Shown here piece after piece: positions 19,680 through 32,242 of a stretch of DNA of 56,959 nucleotides. Made by a program: the position numbers and the translations under genes. Source of the stretch: Prorocentrum cordatum. Its lineage: Eukaryota; Sar; Dinophyceae; Prorocentrales; Prorocentraceae. Below the pieces are notes generated by a model, which was not told where the DNA came from, did not search any database, and saw nothing but the letters and a program-made list of their open reading frames with translations. The stretch lies in NCBI GenBank assembly GCA_963575745.1, contig CAUYUJ010019115.1:608541-665499 (forward strand), in the 5' to 3' direction. How positions within the stretch are numbered: position 1 is the stretch's first letter; each line of letters starts with the position of its first letter.

Positions 19680-20010
19680 CGCCATGGGCACACTAACATA
19701 TAGCAACATGGTGCAATATGGACCGGTGGAATGGGCGAAACGATCCATCTCGGCGGGCCCCCTGCGGGCCCTGGCCGTGTTGGGAGGATGATGGAGGAGA
19801 AGGAGAAGCATGCATAAAAGCATGCTGAGAGATGCTCCTCACATTCCGCCGGCCCGGAGAGGCCCGAAGAGGACCCGAAGAGGATCCGAAGAGGACCCGA
19901 AGAGGGCAGCCGCACCTTGATTCTCCATGTGGCACGTGAAAAGACCTGTGATCTGCTCTCTCGGGATCCAGGTGCACGTGAAGACAGGAGTGGGTCGGGT
20001 TCAGATGGCC
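19680..20010. other. Unassigned; short GAGGACCCGAA repeat inside
   Basis: 19850-19912 contains five GAGGACCCGAA-like units. The rest shows no gene. Confidence 0.45.
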
Positions 20011-20014
20011 TCAA

Positions 20015-20245
20015 CTAGCCGTTTCGCTCGGGACCTCCTCGACACATCGGCTTCGGAGGGGACTCCGAATCTCAAAATCTGCCGTTTCGCTCAGGACATC
20101 CACGACAACTCGGCTTCGGAGAGGACCCTGAATTCCAACACTGGCAATTTCGCCAGGGACCTCGGTGGGGACTCCGAGTCTCAATAATGACCGTTTCGCT
20201 CGAGACATCCTCGACGAGCTGCCTCGGAGGGCGCTTTGAACATTC
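20015..20245 (-). repeat. 70-bp tandem repeat with CCGTTTCGCTC
   Basis: CGTTTCGCTCNGGACNTCC occurs near 20020, 20088 and 20190, with a diverged AATTTCGCCAGGGACCTCG near 20146. The reverse-complement motif GATGTCTCGAGCG recurs at 29080-29160. Confidence 0.75.
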
Positions 20246-20459
20246 CGCCCCCCACGGGACGCCAGCAGGGCCCTAACGATTGGCACCGACCCTCGTCGAG
20301 GCATCCCAAACGCCCACTGATTGCAACATCTGCGTGCAAACTTCCCCCCCGGGGGCACGCCGTGTCTCCCGCCCTGCGGGCTCAATTAATGGTCGACTCG
20401 TGCCGAGGGGGATCGATTCGAGAAGAATGCATCCTATCAACGATGATGTGGGCTGCGTC

Positions 20460-21320
20460 TACCGTAGGCCTCCTCCTCCGCAGGCAGCATCCTGCTGCCT
20501 CCTCCTTCCCACTCCTTCCTCCTCACAGTCTTCCTCCTCTACCTCTCCCACCCCGTCCTCCTCGCCATTCTGCTGCTGCTGTTGCTGCTGCTCCTCCTCC
20601 TCCTCCGCCTCTTCCTCCTCCCCTCCGTCCTCCTCCATCCCCCCTCATCCTTCTCGTCCTTGCCTCGATCTTCTTTCGATCTCCTCCTCATTGCCCTCCC
20701 GTTCCCCACCCTCCCGCCCGCTCCGTGCGCCCATCCTCTCCACCCCCTCTGTGCATCCTCCGTCCCCTCCTCCTCGCGCATCGCCGCGACGTCTTTTCGG
20801 GGAGGGCCCCTCAGCACAGTCGCGCGACGGCGGGCCCTGGGCCTCCCACAGGCAGTCAGCGCGCAGAGCAGTCGGACCGACGGGGCTCTGGAACGTGGAG
20901 AAAAGATGGGAGGAGGGAAGGAACGGGAGAGGATGGAGGGAAGGGGGACGGGAGGAGGAACGAAAAGAGGAGGGAAGGGGGACGGGAGGAGGAACGAAAA
21001 GAGGAGGATGAATATGGCGGGCGGCAGGAGAGCCGGAGCAGAGAGGGAGAAGGGAGGGATGAATGAGGAGGGAAGGAGGTGGACGGGAGGAGGGCAGAAT
21101 GAGGGATGCGGGGTGGAGAGAGGAGGGAAAGAAAGAGAAAGGGAAGAGGATGATGTCGGAAAATCGGGAAGAAAGGAATGGGAAGTGCAAGGAGGACGAG
21201 GAAAGCAACAAAGAAGTGGAGGGAAGAACGAATAAGACGGAAAGAAACGGTAAATCTGTACGTGTGACTCTGTATTGCCCGTTCATTCTGGTCGTCGTGT
21301 GTACACACGTGCACATATGC
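20460..21320. repeat. CTC tract followed by purine-rich tract
   Basis: 20460-20790 is CTC- and CTG-rich on the plus strand; 20885-21240 is GGAGGAA-rich. GGGACGGGAGGAGGAACG is duplicated at about 20945 and 20980. No gene is supported. Confidence 0.7.
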
Positions 21321-21327
21321 ATAAACA

Positions 21328-21375
21328 AGTGGCACGCGTGCCATGGCTCTTGCACAGAAAGAAAGGGGGATGAGG
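21328..21375 (+). repeat. Palindromic tag TGGCACGCGTGCCA, copy 1
   Basis: TGGCACGCGTGCCA is a perfect 14-bp palindrome followed by TGGCTCTTGCAC, GAAAG-rich sequence, then a GAG microsatellite. The same order occurs at 23102. Confidence 0.85.
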
Positions 21376-21450
21376 ATGAGGATGAAGATGAGGAGGAGGA
21401 GGAGGAGGAGGATGAGGAGGAGGAGGAGGAGGAGGAGGAGGAGGAGGCGA
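21376..21450 (+). repeat. GAG microsatellite
   Basis: GATGAG and GAGGAG triplets, read as Glu/Asp in one frame. Confidence 0.9.
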
Positions 21451-21939
21451 GAAATCGGAGAAGGAGTGCTTAGAGGGGGCCGCAAGAGGGGCTTCAGAGT
21501 GCGAGCTTGATCAGGCGCTAAGGGCCGCCCCCCACAAGATGGCTTCAAAGACCTGCCGCATGCTCCCAAGAAACCTCCAACACACACCCAACAAACCACA
21601 AAGGGTCTCAATAAGCACCCAATAACCGCAAAACAAATCAAAACGGCTTCCCGGAAGCCTCCAAGGTCCAAGGAGGGCCCCAAGAAATTCTGAAACAGAC
21701 CTGGCTGCTGGATGCTCGTGCAAAATGCCACATGTTACGGCCTTGCACGGAGAACGCTTGTCCAGGGCAGTCGTTTTGCGTAGAGAGTCTGTCGGGTATA
21801 TCTTTGGGGATTGGCGGACTTGCACGCGCCTCTCGGGGCCTCCCTCGTAAACCAAACTTGCGGCCTGAGCTGTTTCGCTTCACCCTCGGGGCCCGGCAAC
21901 GGGGCCCAAGTCTCAGGTGGGAGGCGCGCGGTGCGCCGG
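21451..21939. other. Unassigned, weak GGCCCAAGA-like content
   Basis: Contains AGGTCCAAGGAGGGCCCCAAG near 21660 but otherwise no gene or clear array. Confidence 0.4.
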
Positions 21940-23101
21940 GAGCGGGGGCGGTGTCCTGTGGGCCCGGCCACGGGGCGGAGGGGACGGTGCCGTGCCGAAA
22001 TAACGGGGTCGGGGCGGAGGGGGCGCGCTGGCTGGCGGGTGGGGGTACGCGGAGGGGGCGCGGGCCGGAGGGGGCGCGCTGGCTGGTAGATGGGACGACG
22101 CGGAAGGCCGATAGTAAGGTTAAGGTGTTGCGGCGGGGCGGGGCCGTGCCGAAAGAAAGAGTTCGGGGCGGAGGGGGCGAGCTGGCCGGCGGGTAGGGCG
22201 ACGCGGAAGAAGCGCGCAGGATTGGGGGGGCGGTGTAATGCTGAAATGTACAAGTCGGGGCGGAGAGGGCGCTTTGGGGAATGCGGAGGGGGCGCTCGGG
22301 ATAGGAGGGGGGCGTTGCCGTGCCGAAATAAAAGGGTCGGGGCGGAGAGGGCGCGCTGGCTGGTTGATGGGGCGATGGAAAGGACGCTCAGGATGGGGGG
22401 GCGGTGCCGCGCCGAAATGAAAGGGGCCCGGGCGGAGGGGGTGCGCTGGCTGGCGGGCGGGGCGATGCAGAAGGGGGGCTCGGGATGGGGGGGTCGGTGC
22501 CGTGCCGAAAAGAACACATCGGGGCGGAGGGGGCGCGCTGGCCGGCGGGTGGGGCGATGCGGCGGGGACGCGCGGGACGTCGGGGGGGCGGTGCCGTGCC
22601 GAAATAAAAGGGTCGGGGCCGAGGGGGCGGTGCCGTGCCGAAATAAAGCGGTGGGGGCGGACGGGGCGCGCTGGTGGGTGGGTGGGTGGACGCGGAAGGG
22701 GCGCGGGCCGGAGGGGGCGCGCTGGCTGGTAGTTGGAAGGATGCGGAAGGCCTATAATAAAAGGGTGTGGGGGGGGGCGGTGCCGTGCCGAAATGAAAGG
22801 GTCGGGGGGCGCGCTGTCTGGTGGGTGGGGGGTGCGGAAAAGGCGCGCGGGATGGGGGGGCGGTGCCGTGCCGAAATTAAGGGGTCTAAGCGGAGGGGGC
22901 GCGCTGGCTGGCGCGCGGGGCGATGCAGAGGGGGCGCTCGGGGCGGGGTGGCGGCGCCATGCCGGAGGGAAAAAAAAAACAAATGACGGAGGGGGCGCGC
23001 TGGCTGGCGGGCGGGGCGATGCGGAGGAGCGCGCGGTACGTGGGAGAGCAGTGCCGTGCCGATATGAAAAGTCGGGGCGGAGGGGGCGGTGCCGCACCGA
23101 A
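21940..23101 (+). repeat. G-rich minisatellite, type A units
   Basis: Units of about 90-110 bp share GGTGCCGTGCCGAAATAAA, then GGTCGGGGCGGAGGGGGCGC and GCTGGCTGGCGGG. About twelve degenerate units are present. Frames are open on both strands because the unit is GC-rich. Confidence 0.9.
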
Positions 23102-23205
23102 ACAAGTGGCACGTGTGCCATGGCTCTTGCACAAAGAGGAAGGGGGAGGAGGAGAAGGAGGAGGAGGAGGAGGAGGAGGAGGAGGAGGTGGAGGAGGAGG
23201 GGGGA
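23102..23205 (+). repeat. Palindromic tag copy 2 and GAG tract
   Basis: AGTGGCACGTGTGCCATGG (one change from a perfect palindrome), then CTCTTGCACAAAGAGGAAGG and a GAG tract to about 23205, inside the minisatellite. Confidence 0.85.
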
Positions 23206-23269
23206 AGAGGGGGCAAGACATCGCGGCCAAAATCCCAAGTGGGGAGGGGGGGGAAGGTTGCGTGCGTCG

Positions 23270-23709
23270 CGACTCGGTTTAAAGTGCTCGGAGCGGAGGG
23301 GGCACGGGGCGGAGGTCCCACTGGGGCGCGCGGGGCGCGGAGAGGAGGGGGGGGAGGTGGTGTGCGTCGCGGCGCGGAATAAAATGGTCGGGGCGGAGGG
23401 GGCATTGGGCGGGGCTTGGGGCAGAGGGCCACGGGGCGGGGGTCCAACTGGGGCGCTGGGGACGGGGGGGGAGGTGGTGTGCGTCGCGAGGCGGAATAAA
23501 ATTGTCGGGGCGGAGGGGGCACGGGGCGGAGCCCCCACTGGGGCGCTGGGGACGCGGGGAGGGAGGTGGGGGAGGTGGTGTGCGTCGCGACGCGGAATAA
23601 AACGTTCGTGGCGGAGGGGGCAGTGGGCGGGGCTCCCGCTGGGGCGCTGGGGACGCGGGGGGGCTCGGGGCAGAGAGCCACGGCGCGGGGGTCCCACTCT
23701 GGCGCTGGG

Positions 23710-23789
<80 letters not shown>

Positions 23790-24100
23790 GTGTGTGTGTG
23801 TGTGTGGTGTGCGACGCGGATTAAAGCGTCCGTGGCGGGGGGGGCAGTGGGCGGGGCCCCCGCTGGGGCGCTGGGGACGCGGAGAGGCTCGGGGCAGAGA
23901 GCCACGGCGCGGGGGTCCCACTCTGGCGCTGGCGGCGCGGGGGTGGGGTGGGGTGGGGCGCGACGCGGAATAAAGCGTTCGCGGCGGAAGGGGGCAGTGG
24001 GCGGAGCTCCCGCTGGGGGCAGGGAGCCACGGCGCGGGGGTCCCACTCTGTCGCTGGGGACAAGGGGGCGCGGAATAAAGTGGTCGGAGCTCTAGACACC
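23270..24100 (+). repeat. G-rich minisatellite, type B units
   Basis: Related to type A but with GTGTGCGTCGCGACGCGGAA, TAAAATGGTCGGGGCGGAGG and CACTGGGGCGCTGGGGACG. Period about 100 bp. Confidence 0.9.
23713..23806 (+). repeat. GT dinucleotide microsatellite
   Basis: About 45 GT units with one interruption, embedded in the type B array. Confidence 0.98.
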
Positions 24101-25000
24101 CTGCGCAAGAGAATAAAACCGTCGGGGCGGAGGGGGCGGTGCGCTGGGGTGCTGGGGAGCGACACGTAGCGACACATGTCGACACAACGCCGAAATAGGG
24201 CGACGACGACGCCGAAATAAAGTGGTCGGGGCGGAGAGGGCGGTGCGCTGGGCTGCTTGGGAACGCGACACATGTCGACACAACGCCGAAATAGGGCGAC
24301 GACGACGCCGAAATAAAGTGGTCGGGGCGGAGAGGGCGGTGCGCTGGGCTGCTGGGGAANNNNNNNNNNNNNNNNNNNNNNNNNNNNNNNNNNNNNNNNN
24401 NNNNNNNNNNNNNNNNNNNNNNNNNNNNNNNNNNNNNNNNNNNNNNNNNNNNNNNNNNNCCCTGCCGAAATGCAGCGGTCGGGGCGGGGGGTGCGCGCTG
24501 GCTGGTGGTGCCGGTGCCGTGCCGAGATGAAGCGGTCGGGGCGGAGGGGGCGCGCTGGGGTCGAGGCGGAGGGGCTTGCTGCGCGGGGGGGGGGGGCGGT
24601 GCCGTGCCGAAATAAAGAAGTCGGGGCAGAGGGGGCGCGCTGGCTGGTGGGCTGGCTGCGCTGGCTAGTGGGGAAAGGGCGCTGGCTGGTGGGGCCGGTG
24701 CCGTGCTGGAATAAAGCGGTCGGGGCGGAGGGGGCGCGCTGGCTGGTGGTGCCAGCGCCGTGCCGACGCGCTGGCTGGTGGGACCGGTGCCGTGCAAAAA
24801 AATGGTCGGGGCGGAAGGCCCGCGCTGGCTGGTGGGACCGGTGCCGAGGGGGCGCGCTGGCTGGCGGGTTGACTGCGCCGGCCTGCGGGGGGGGGACGTG
24901 GAGGGCCGAGGGGCTGCTTCGGCATGGGTGTGGATGCAGAGCGGGCGCGCTGGGAGGTGGGGGCCTAGGGGGCTGCATCGACCGGCGCCGTGCCGAAAGA
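24101..25000 (+). repeat. G-rich minisatellite, type C units
   Basis: Units contain GCCGAAATAAAGTGGTCGGG. Before the gap a 95-bp sub-unit with ACACATGTCGACACAACGCC is duplicated. After the gap units resemble type A with GCTGGCTGGTGG. Confidence 0.9.
24360..24459. other. Assembly gap, 100 N
   Basis: Exactly 100 N inside the minisatellite. The round number suggests a placeholder of unknown true size. Confidence 0.99.
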
Positions 25001-25040
25001 AGTGGCACGCGTGCCCTTGCTCTTGCACCGAGGAGCTGCG
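25000..25040 (+). repeat. Palindromic tag, copy 3 (diverged)
   Basis: AAGTGGCACGCGTGCCCTTG then CTCTTGCACCGAGGAG. The palindrome arm has one change and the GAG tract is missing. Confidence 0.75.
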
Positions 25041-25280
25041 AGGGACAGCAGGCTCGCCTCCTTCCTCCGGGAGTTCCCTTCTGTGGCCGCGGGGGAAGAC
25101 GAACGGCGAACGAACGAACGGCGACGACGAACGAAAATAAAGAGGTCCGAGCTCTAGAACACAGTTATGCACGATAATCAAATTCTCCGGGGCCAGGGGG
25201 GCTGCCAGGGCCCTGGACGAACCACCGCGAAAATAAAAAGCTCCGGGGCGAACGGGGCTGGTGCTCCGGGGGGCGGATGC
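25041..25280. other. Unassigned edge of the minisatellite
   Basis: Contains CGAAAATAAAGAGGTCCGAG and CGAAAATAAAAAGCTCCGGG, two relics of the minisatellite core. Confidence 0.5.
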
Positions 25281-25284
25281 CGCC

Positions 25285-25505
25285 TGAGTTTGGAGCGCCC
25301 CAGGAGGGCCCAAGACGGCCTCGGATGTCCCAAGACGGCCTCAGAGGGCCCCATGAGGCCTCGGGAGGGCCCGACGCGCGCCCCCAGATGGCCACGATGG
25401 GCCTGATATGGCTTAAGGTGGGCCCAAGATGGCCCACTCGACGGCCTAGCGGGCTCCCTGGGTGGCCTCAGGGGGGCCCGAAGACGACTTCCAAGAGGCC
25501 GCCTC
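25285..25505 (+). repeat. GGCCCAAGA degenerate repeat
   Basis: AGGGCCCAAGACGGCCTC and CCCAAGACGGCCTCAGAGGG are typical units. Confidence 0.7.
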
Positions 25506-26019
25506 TGGGAACGACAAGGACATACTTCTCAGGAAAAGGAATGGAGGACGAGGAGGAAGGGAGGGAACGTGAGGGGGGATAAGAAGAACTGGAGGAGGTA
25601 GTCCAATCTCCCGGGAACAAGCGCATGCAAGAACACGCAAGCTAATGGCGTCTTGCAGGCAAGCTGCGCAATAATCCAAAAAGGCATCCGTCAAACAAGC
25701 AAACAGATAATAGAGAGGTTACATCCATGGGGAACCAGAGGAGAGGTGGGGAATACACTGTGGAACCGACGAGGGGTGGATCCCCGAGTGGGGAATAAAC
25801 TTGTACTGCGTCAGTGGGCGGCGCATCATTTGGAGCGCTTATGGGGCGCATGCGTAAGAATCCGCCGACCCCCGCTTGCCGGGAGCGCAATGGCGTGTGA
25901 GATGATTGGCTGTCCCCGTAACTACTCCTCTCCCCCTCCCCTGGGGTTTGAAATCCGATTAGAGGGGGGGCGCCCCCCCCGCCCTTCCCCTGGGGCGAAA
26001 AACGGGGGCGGCCGGGATC
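25506..26019. other. Unassigned sequence
   Basis: No supported gene. Short G and C runs at 25920-26000. Confidence 0.4.
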
Positions 26020-26436
26020 CTAAATGTTCCCCGGGGGCCTCGTGACATCGTGGCAGTCTTCTTTGTGGCCGCCGGGCCCGCCAAGCCCCCCGGGCCCGCC
26101 ATCCGGGCCGCCGGGCCCGCCAGACCCGCCGGGCTCGCCAAGAACGCCGGGCCCGCCGGCCTCGCCGGGCTCGCCAGGCTCGCCGGCCTCGCCCAGCTCG
26201 CCAGGCCCCTCCTCTTCCTCCTCCTCCTCCTCCTTGTCCAGTTCCTCCTCCTCTTCCTTCCCCTCCTCCTTCTTGTCGTCGTCGTCGTCCTCCTCCTCCT
26301 TCTCCCCCTCCTCCCCCTCCTCCTCCTCCTCCGCCTCCTCCTCCTCCTCCTCCTTCTTCTCCTCCTCTTCCTCCTCCTCCTCCTCCCATCCTGCTTCTGC
26401 CGCGCTCATCGCCATCATCATCGTCAGCGTCATCAA
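26020..26436 (-). CDS. Possible acidic and collagen-like small protein
   Basis: The minus frame gives 138 residues: a hydrophobic Met-rich start, a roughly 60-residue Glu/Asp/Lys-rich stretch, then about 14 Gly-X-Y triplets ([19 protein letters not shown] and similar), ending in GGHKEDCHDVTRPPGNI. The two halves coincide with a CTC microsatellite (26216-26395) and a 9-bp GGGCCCGCC repeat (26055-26215), so it may be an accident of repeats. No signal peptide or known family is evident. Confidence 0.15.
   Translation of the reverse strand: MMTLTMMMAMSAAEAGWEEEEEEEEEKKEEEEEEAEEEEEGEEGEKEEEDDDDDKKEEGKEEEEELDKEEEEEEEEGPGELGEAGEPGEPGEAGGPGVLGEPGGSGGPGGPDGGPGGLGGPGGHKEDCHDVTRPPGNI
26055..26215. repeat. 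9-bp GGGCCCGCC repeat
   Basis: About sixteen nonamers, GGGCCCGCC or GGGCTCGCC with variants. The same nonamer forms an array at 34720-35015. Confidence 0.9.
26216..26395. repeat. CTC/GTC microsatellite
   Basis: Pyrimidine-rich triplets interrupted by GTCGTCGTC. Confidence 0.95.
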
Positions 26437-26599
26437 CGTCGTCCTGGCGGTCGTTGGAGCACCCGCTATGTAAATTGTAAACGGATCCCACCATCTTCAA
26501 TATTTTCCCAACCCTCCTTGGTTGGGTATTCGTTTTGAATAGAGCAGTGTGGTCGCGTCCTTCCTCCTCCCGCCTCCCGCCTCTTTCCTGCCTCTTTCT

Positions 26600-28690
26600 G
26601 TCTTGCCTGCGGGGGGCTGCGATCTGCGAAACTGTCGCCATTTTCGAGGCTTGCTGGGGGTCAGCATAGAGGGTAATCGCGGCGGATTTCAAAGTAGAAC
26701 CTCGCCATCCGGGGGGCTGCGATTGTGAAACTGTCGCACTTTCGAGGCCTGCTGGGGGGTCCAGCATTAGTGGGTAACACGCGCGGATTAAATTAAGACC
26801 TCGCATCTGGGGGGCTGCGTTCACCATGGTTACCTTTTTTAATTTTCGTCTGGATTGTGAAACTCGTCGCCACTTTCGAGGCCCCTAGCTGGGGGGTCCT
26901 GAATAGAGGGTAATTCGACGGCAGATTCAAAATAGACTCGCCATCCCTGCGGCCTGGGGGGCTGCGATCTGTGAAACTGTCGCCACTTTCGAGGCCTGCT
27001 GGGGGGTCCTGCATAGAAGGTAATCGCGGCGGATTCAAATTAGACCTCGCCATCCATGGGGGGCTGCGATCTGTGAAACTGTCGCCACTTTCGAGGCCTG
27101 CTGGGTGGTCCAGCATAGAGGGTAATCGCGGCAGATCCAAATTAGACCTCGCCATCCCTGGGGGGCTGCGATCTGTGAAACTGTCGCCACTTTCGAGGCC
27201 TGCTGGGGGGTCCTGCATAGAGGGTAATCGCGGCGGATTCAAATTAGACCTCGCCATCCTTGGGGGGCTGCGATCTGTGAAACTGTCGCCACTTTCGAGG
27301 CCTGCTGGGGGGTCCTACATAGAGGGTAATCGCGGCGGATTCAAATTAGACCTCGCCATCCCTGGGGGGCTGCGATCTGCGAAACTGTCGCCATTTTCGA
27401 GGCCTGCTGGGGGGCCCAGCACAGCGAGGGCCACGCGCGGATTCAAATTAAACCTCGCCATCCCTGGGGGGCTGCGATCTGCGAAACTGTCGCCATTTTC
27501 GAGGCTTGCTGGGGGGCCCAGCACAGTGAGGGCCACGCGCGGATTCAAATTAGACCTCGCCATCCCTGGGGGGCTGCGATCTGCGAAACTGCCGCCATTT
27601 TCGAGGCCTGCTGGGGGGCCCAGCACAGTGAGGGCCACGGGCAGATTCAAATTAGACCTCGCCATCCCTGGGGGGCTGCGATCTGCGAAGCTGTAGCCAT
27701 TTTCGAGGCCGGCCTGCTGGGGGGCCCTGTCGCCACTTTCGAGGCCTGCTGGGGGGTCCTGCATAGAGGGTAATCGCGGCAGATTCGAATTAGACCTCGC
27801 CATCCCTGGGGGCTGCGATCTGTGAAACTGTCGCCACTTTCGAGGCCTGCTGGGGGGTCCAGCATAGAGGGTAATCGCGGCAGATCCAAATTAGACCTCG
27901 CCCTCCTTGGGGGGCTGCGATCTGTGAAACTGTCGCCACTTTCGAGGCCTGCTGGGGGGTCCAGCATAGAGGGTAATCGCGGCAGATTCAAATTAGACCT
28001 CGCCATCCCTGGGGGGCTGCGATCTGCGAAACTGTCGCCATTTTCGAGGCCTGCTGGGGGTCCCAGCACAGTGAGGGCCACGCGCGGATTCAAATTAGAC
28101 CTCGCCATCCCTGGGGGGCTGCGATCTGCGAAACTGTCGCCATTTTCGAGGCTTGCGGGGGGGCCCAGCACAGTGAGGGCCACGCGCGGATTTAATTTAG
28201 ACCTCGCCATCCCTGGGGGGCTGCGATCTGCGAAACTTTCGCCATTTTCGAGGCCTGCTGGGGGGCCCAGCACAGTGAGGGCCACGGGCAGATTCAAATT
28301 AGACCTCGCCATCCCTGGGGGGCTGCGATCTGCGAAACTGTAACCATTTTCGAAGCCTTGCCGACGGCCGATGGGTGGCCAGACGTCTTCACGCGACTGC
28401 CTCCTAGGCATCCCCTGATTCAAATTAGACCTCGCCATCCCTGGGGGGCTGCGATCTGTGAAACTGTCGCCATTTTCGAGGCCAGCTGGGGGGCCCAGCA
28501 CTGAGGGAGGGCCACGGGCAGATTCAAATTAGACCTCGCCATCCCTGGGGGGCTGCGATCTGCGAAACTGTCGCCATTTTCGAGGCCTGCGGGGGGGCCA
28601 GCACAGTGAGGGCCACGGGCAGATTCAAATGAGACCTCGCCATCCCTGCGGGGCTGCGATCTGTGAACCTGTCGCCATTTCGAGGCCTGC
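26600..28690 (+). repeat. 102-bp tandem array, about twenty copies
   Basis: Unit starts GGGGGGCTGCGATCTG and contains GAAACTGTCGCCA, TTTCGAGGCCTGCTGGGG, and ATTCAAATTAGACCTCGCC. Starts of GCGATCT at 26964, 27066 and 27168 give a period of exactly 102. Two subtypes differ in the middle: TCCTGCATAGAGGGTAATCG and CCCAGCACAGTGAGGGCCAC. 102 is divisible by three, so long frames exist on both strands (241 and 284 codons). An irregular unit at about 28340-28430 carries unrelated sequence. Confidence 0.97.
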
Positions 28691-28974
28691 TGTGATCCCC
28701 GTTTTCGAAGTGGCTAGGAGTGCTCAGGAATTGTAAATCATCAGCTTTATCAAACCCTTTTCCTGTAGCCAGTGTCCTGCGAGTCTCCCGAATTCCGTCT
28801 GCAGACATATGTAACCCTCGCTCCGTCATCGCCCTCTTATAAAGTATCCTAAACTATTTGCGCCCCGCTTTTGCGCAGGGGTTGGGTACGTCGCCAGGGT
28901 AATTAAAAAACCAGGTTGGATCTTCAATATATTCGCGCGCCCCCCACTTATCGCCCTCCTCCTCTTGATTGGCG
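28691..28974. other. No gene seen
   Basis: Short unique sequence after the 102-bp array. Confidence 0.4.
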
Positions 28975-29165
28975 AAACAGGGCGAACCGCCTGTCGCGCG
29001 GCAGCTCGGAGCTCCGACCTGCGGAAATCAAGCGAAACGGCCCGGGCCGCCTGGCGAGCGGCACCGCGGAACCCGAAATCTTGAGGATGTCTCGAGCGAG
29101 CCGCCCAAGCCCCGCCAACTCGGAAACGAGAATTGTGAGCATGTCTCAGGCGGAACGGGCCAAAC
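28975..29165 (+). repeat. GATGTCTCGAGCG repeat, relative of 20015-20245
   Basis: GAGGATGTCTCGAGCGAGCC and GAGCATGTCTCAGGCGGAAC are spaced about 60 bp apart, with AAGCGAAACGG nearby. Reverse complements of these occur in the array at 20015-20245. Confidence 0.6.
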
Positions 29166-29424
29166 TACCAGATGTTGGAGGATGTCCTCGTCGGCCTCCC
29201 TCGGCAGGAATTCGTTTGCGTCGCAACAGCACCCCAATAAGCATGGCTGTTCGAGGGAAGCCTGCGGCATCATAGGCGGGGGCCTCTCTGCATCGCTCAC
29301 CCCCCAGGCCCCGAACAAGGGCGCGAAAGACCAGAGGGGGAGGGGAGCGACGCGCGGGGAACGAAGGGGGGGGGCGGGGGGGCATGCATAGGAGAGGGAG
29401 AGGGCGAAAGGGGGCGGCGAGCGG

Positions 29425-32039
<2,615 letters not shown>

Positions 32040-32167
32040 TCTCTCTCTTTTTCTTTCTTTCTTTCTTTCTTTCTTTCTCTCTCTCTCTCTCTCTTTCTCT
32101 CTTTCTCTCTTTCTCTTTTTCTCTCTTTCTCTCTTTTTCTCTCTTTCTCCCGTGCTCGTTTTTTTTT

Positions 32168-32213
<46 letters not shown>

Positions 32214-32215
32214 TT
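32040..32215 (+). repeat. CT/CTTT microsatellite and poly-T
   Basis: CT and CTTT repeats, then about fifty T with one G. On the minus strand this is poly-A with AAAAACAAAA. A retroposed 3-prime tail is possible, but no matching element is recognised next to it. Confidence 0.95.
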
Positions 32216-32242
32216 GTTGTTGAGAGAAAGCCCACTGGCCTC

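Noticed and set aside
22752-25313. An 853-codon minus-strand reading frame, Pro/Ala/Arg-rich.
   Set aside because: It lies in the G-rich minisatellite and spans the 100-N gap; open frames there follow from GC composition.
27688-27705. CTGTAGCCATTTT resembles the middle of the dinoflagellate spliced leader.
   Set aside because: Only one unit of the 102-bp array has this variant, the following GGCTCAAG is missing, and neighbouring units read CTGTCGCCATTTT, so it is a chance substitution.
26600-28690. CRISPR array.
   Set aside because: The units are contiguous 102-bp repeats without unique spacers, in an evidently eukaryotic context.
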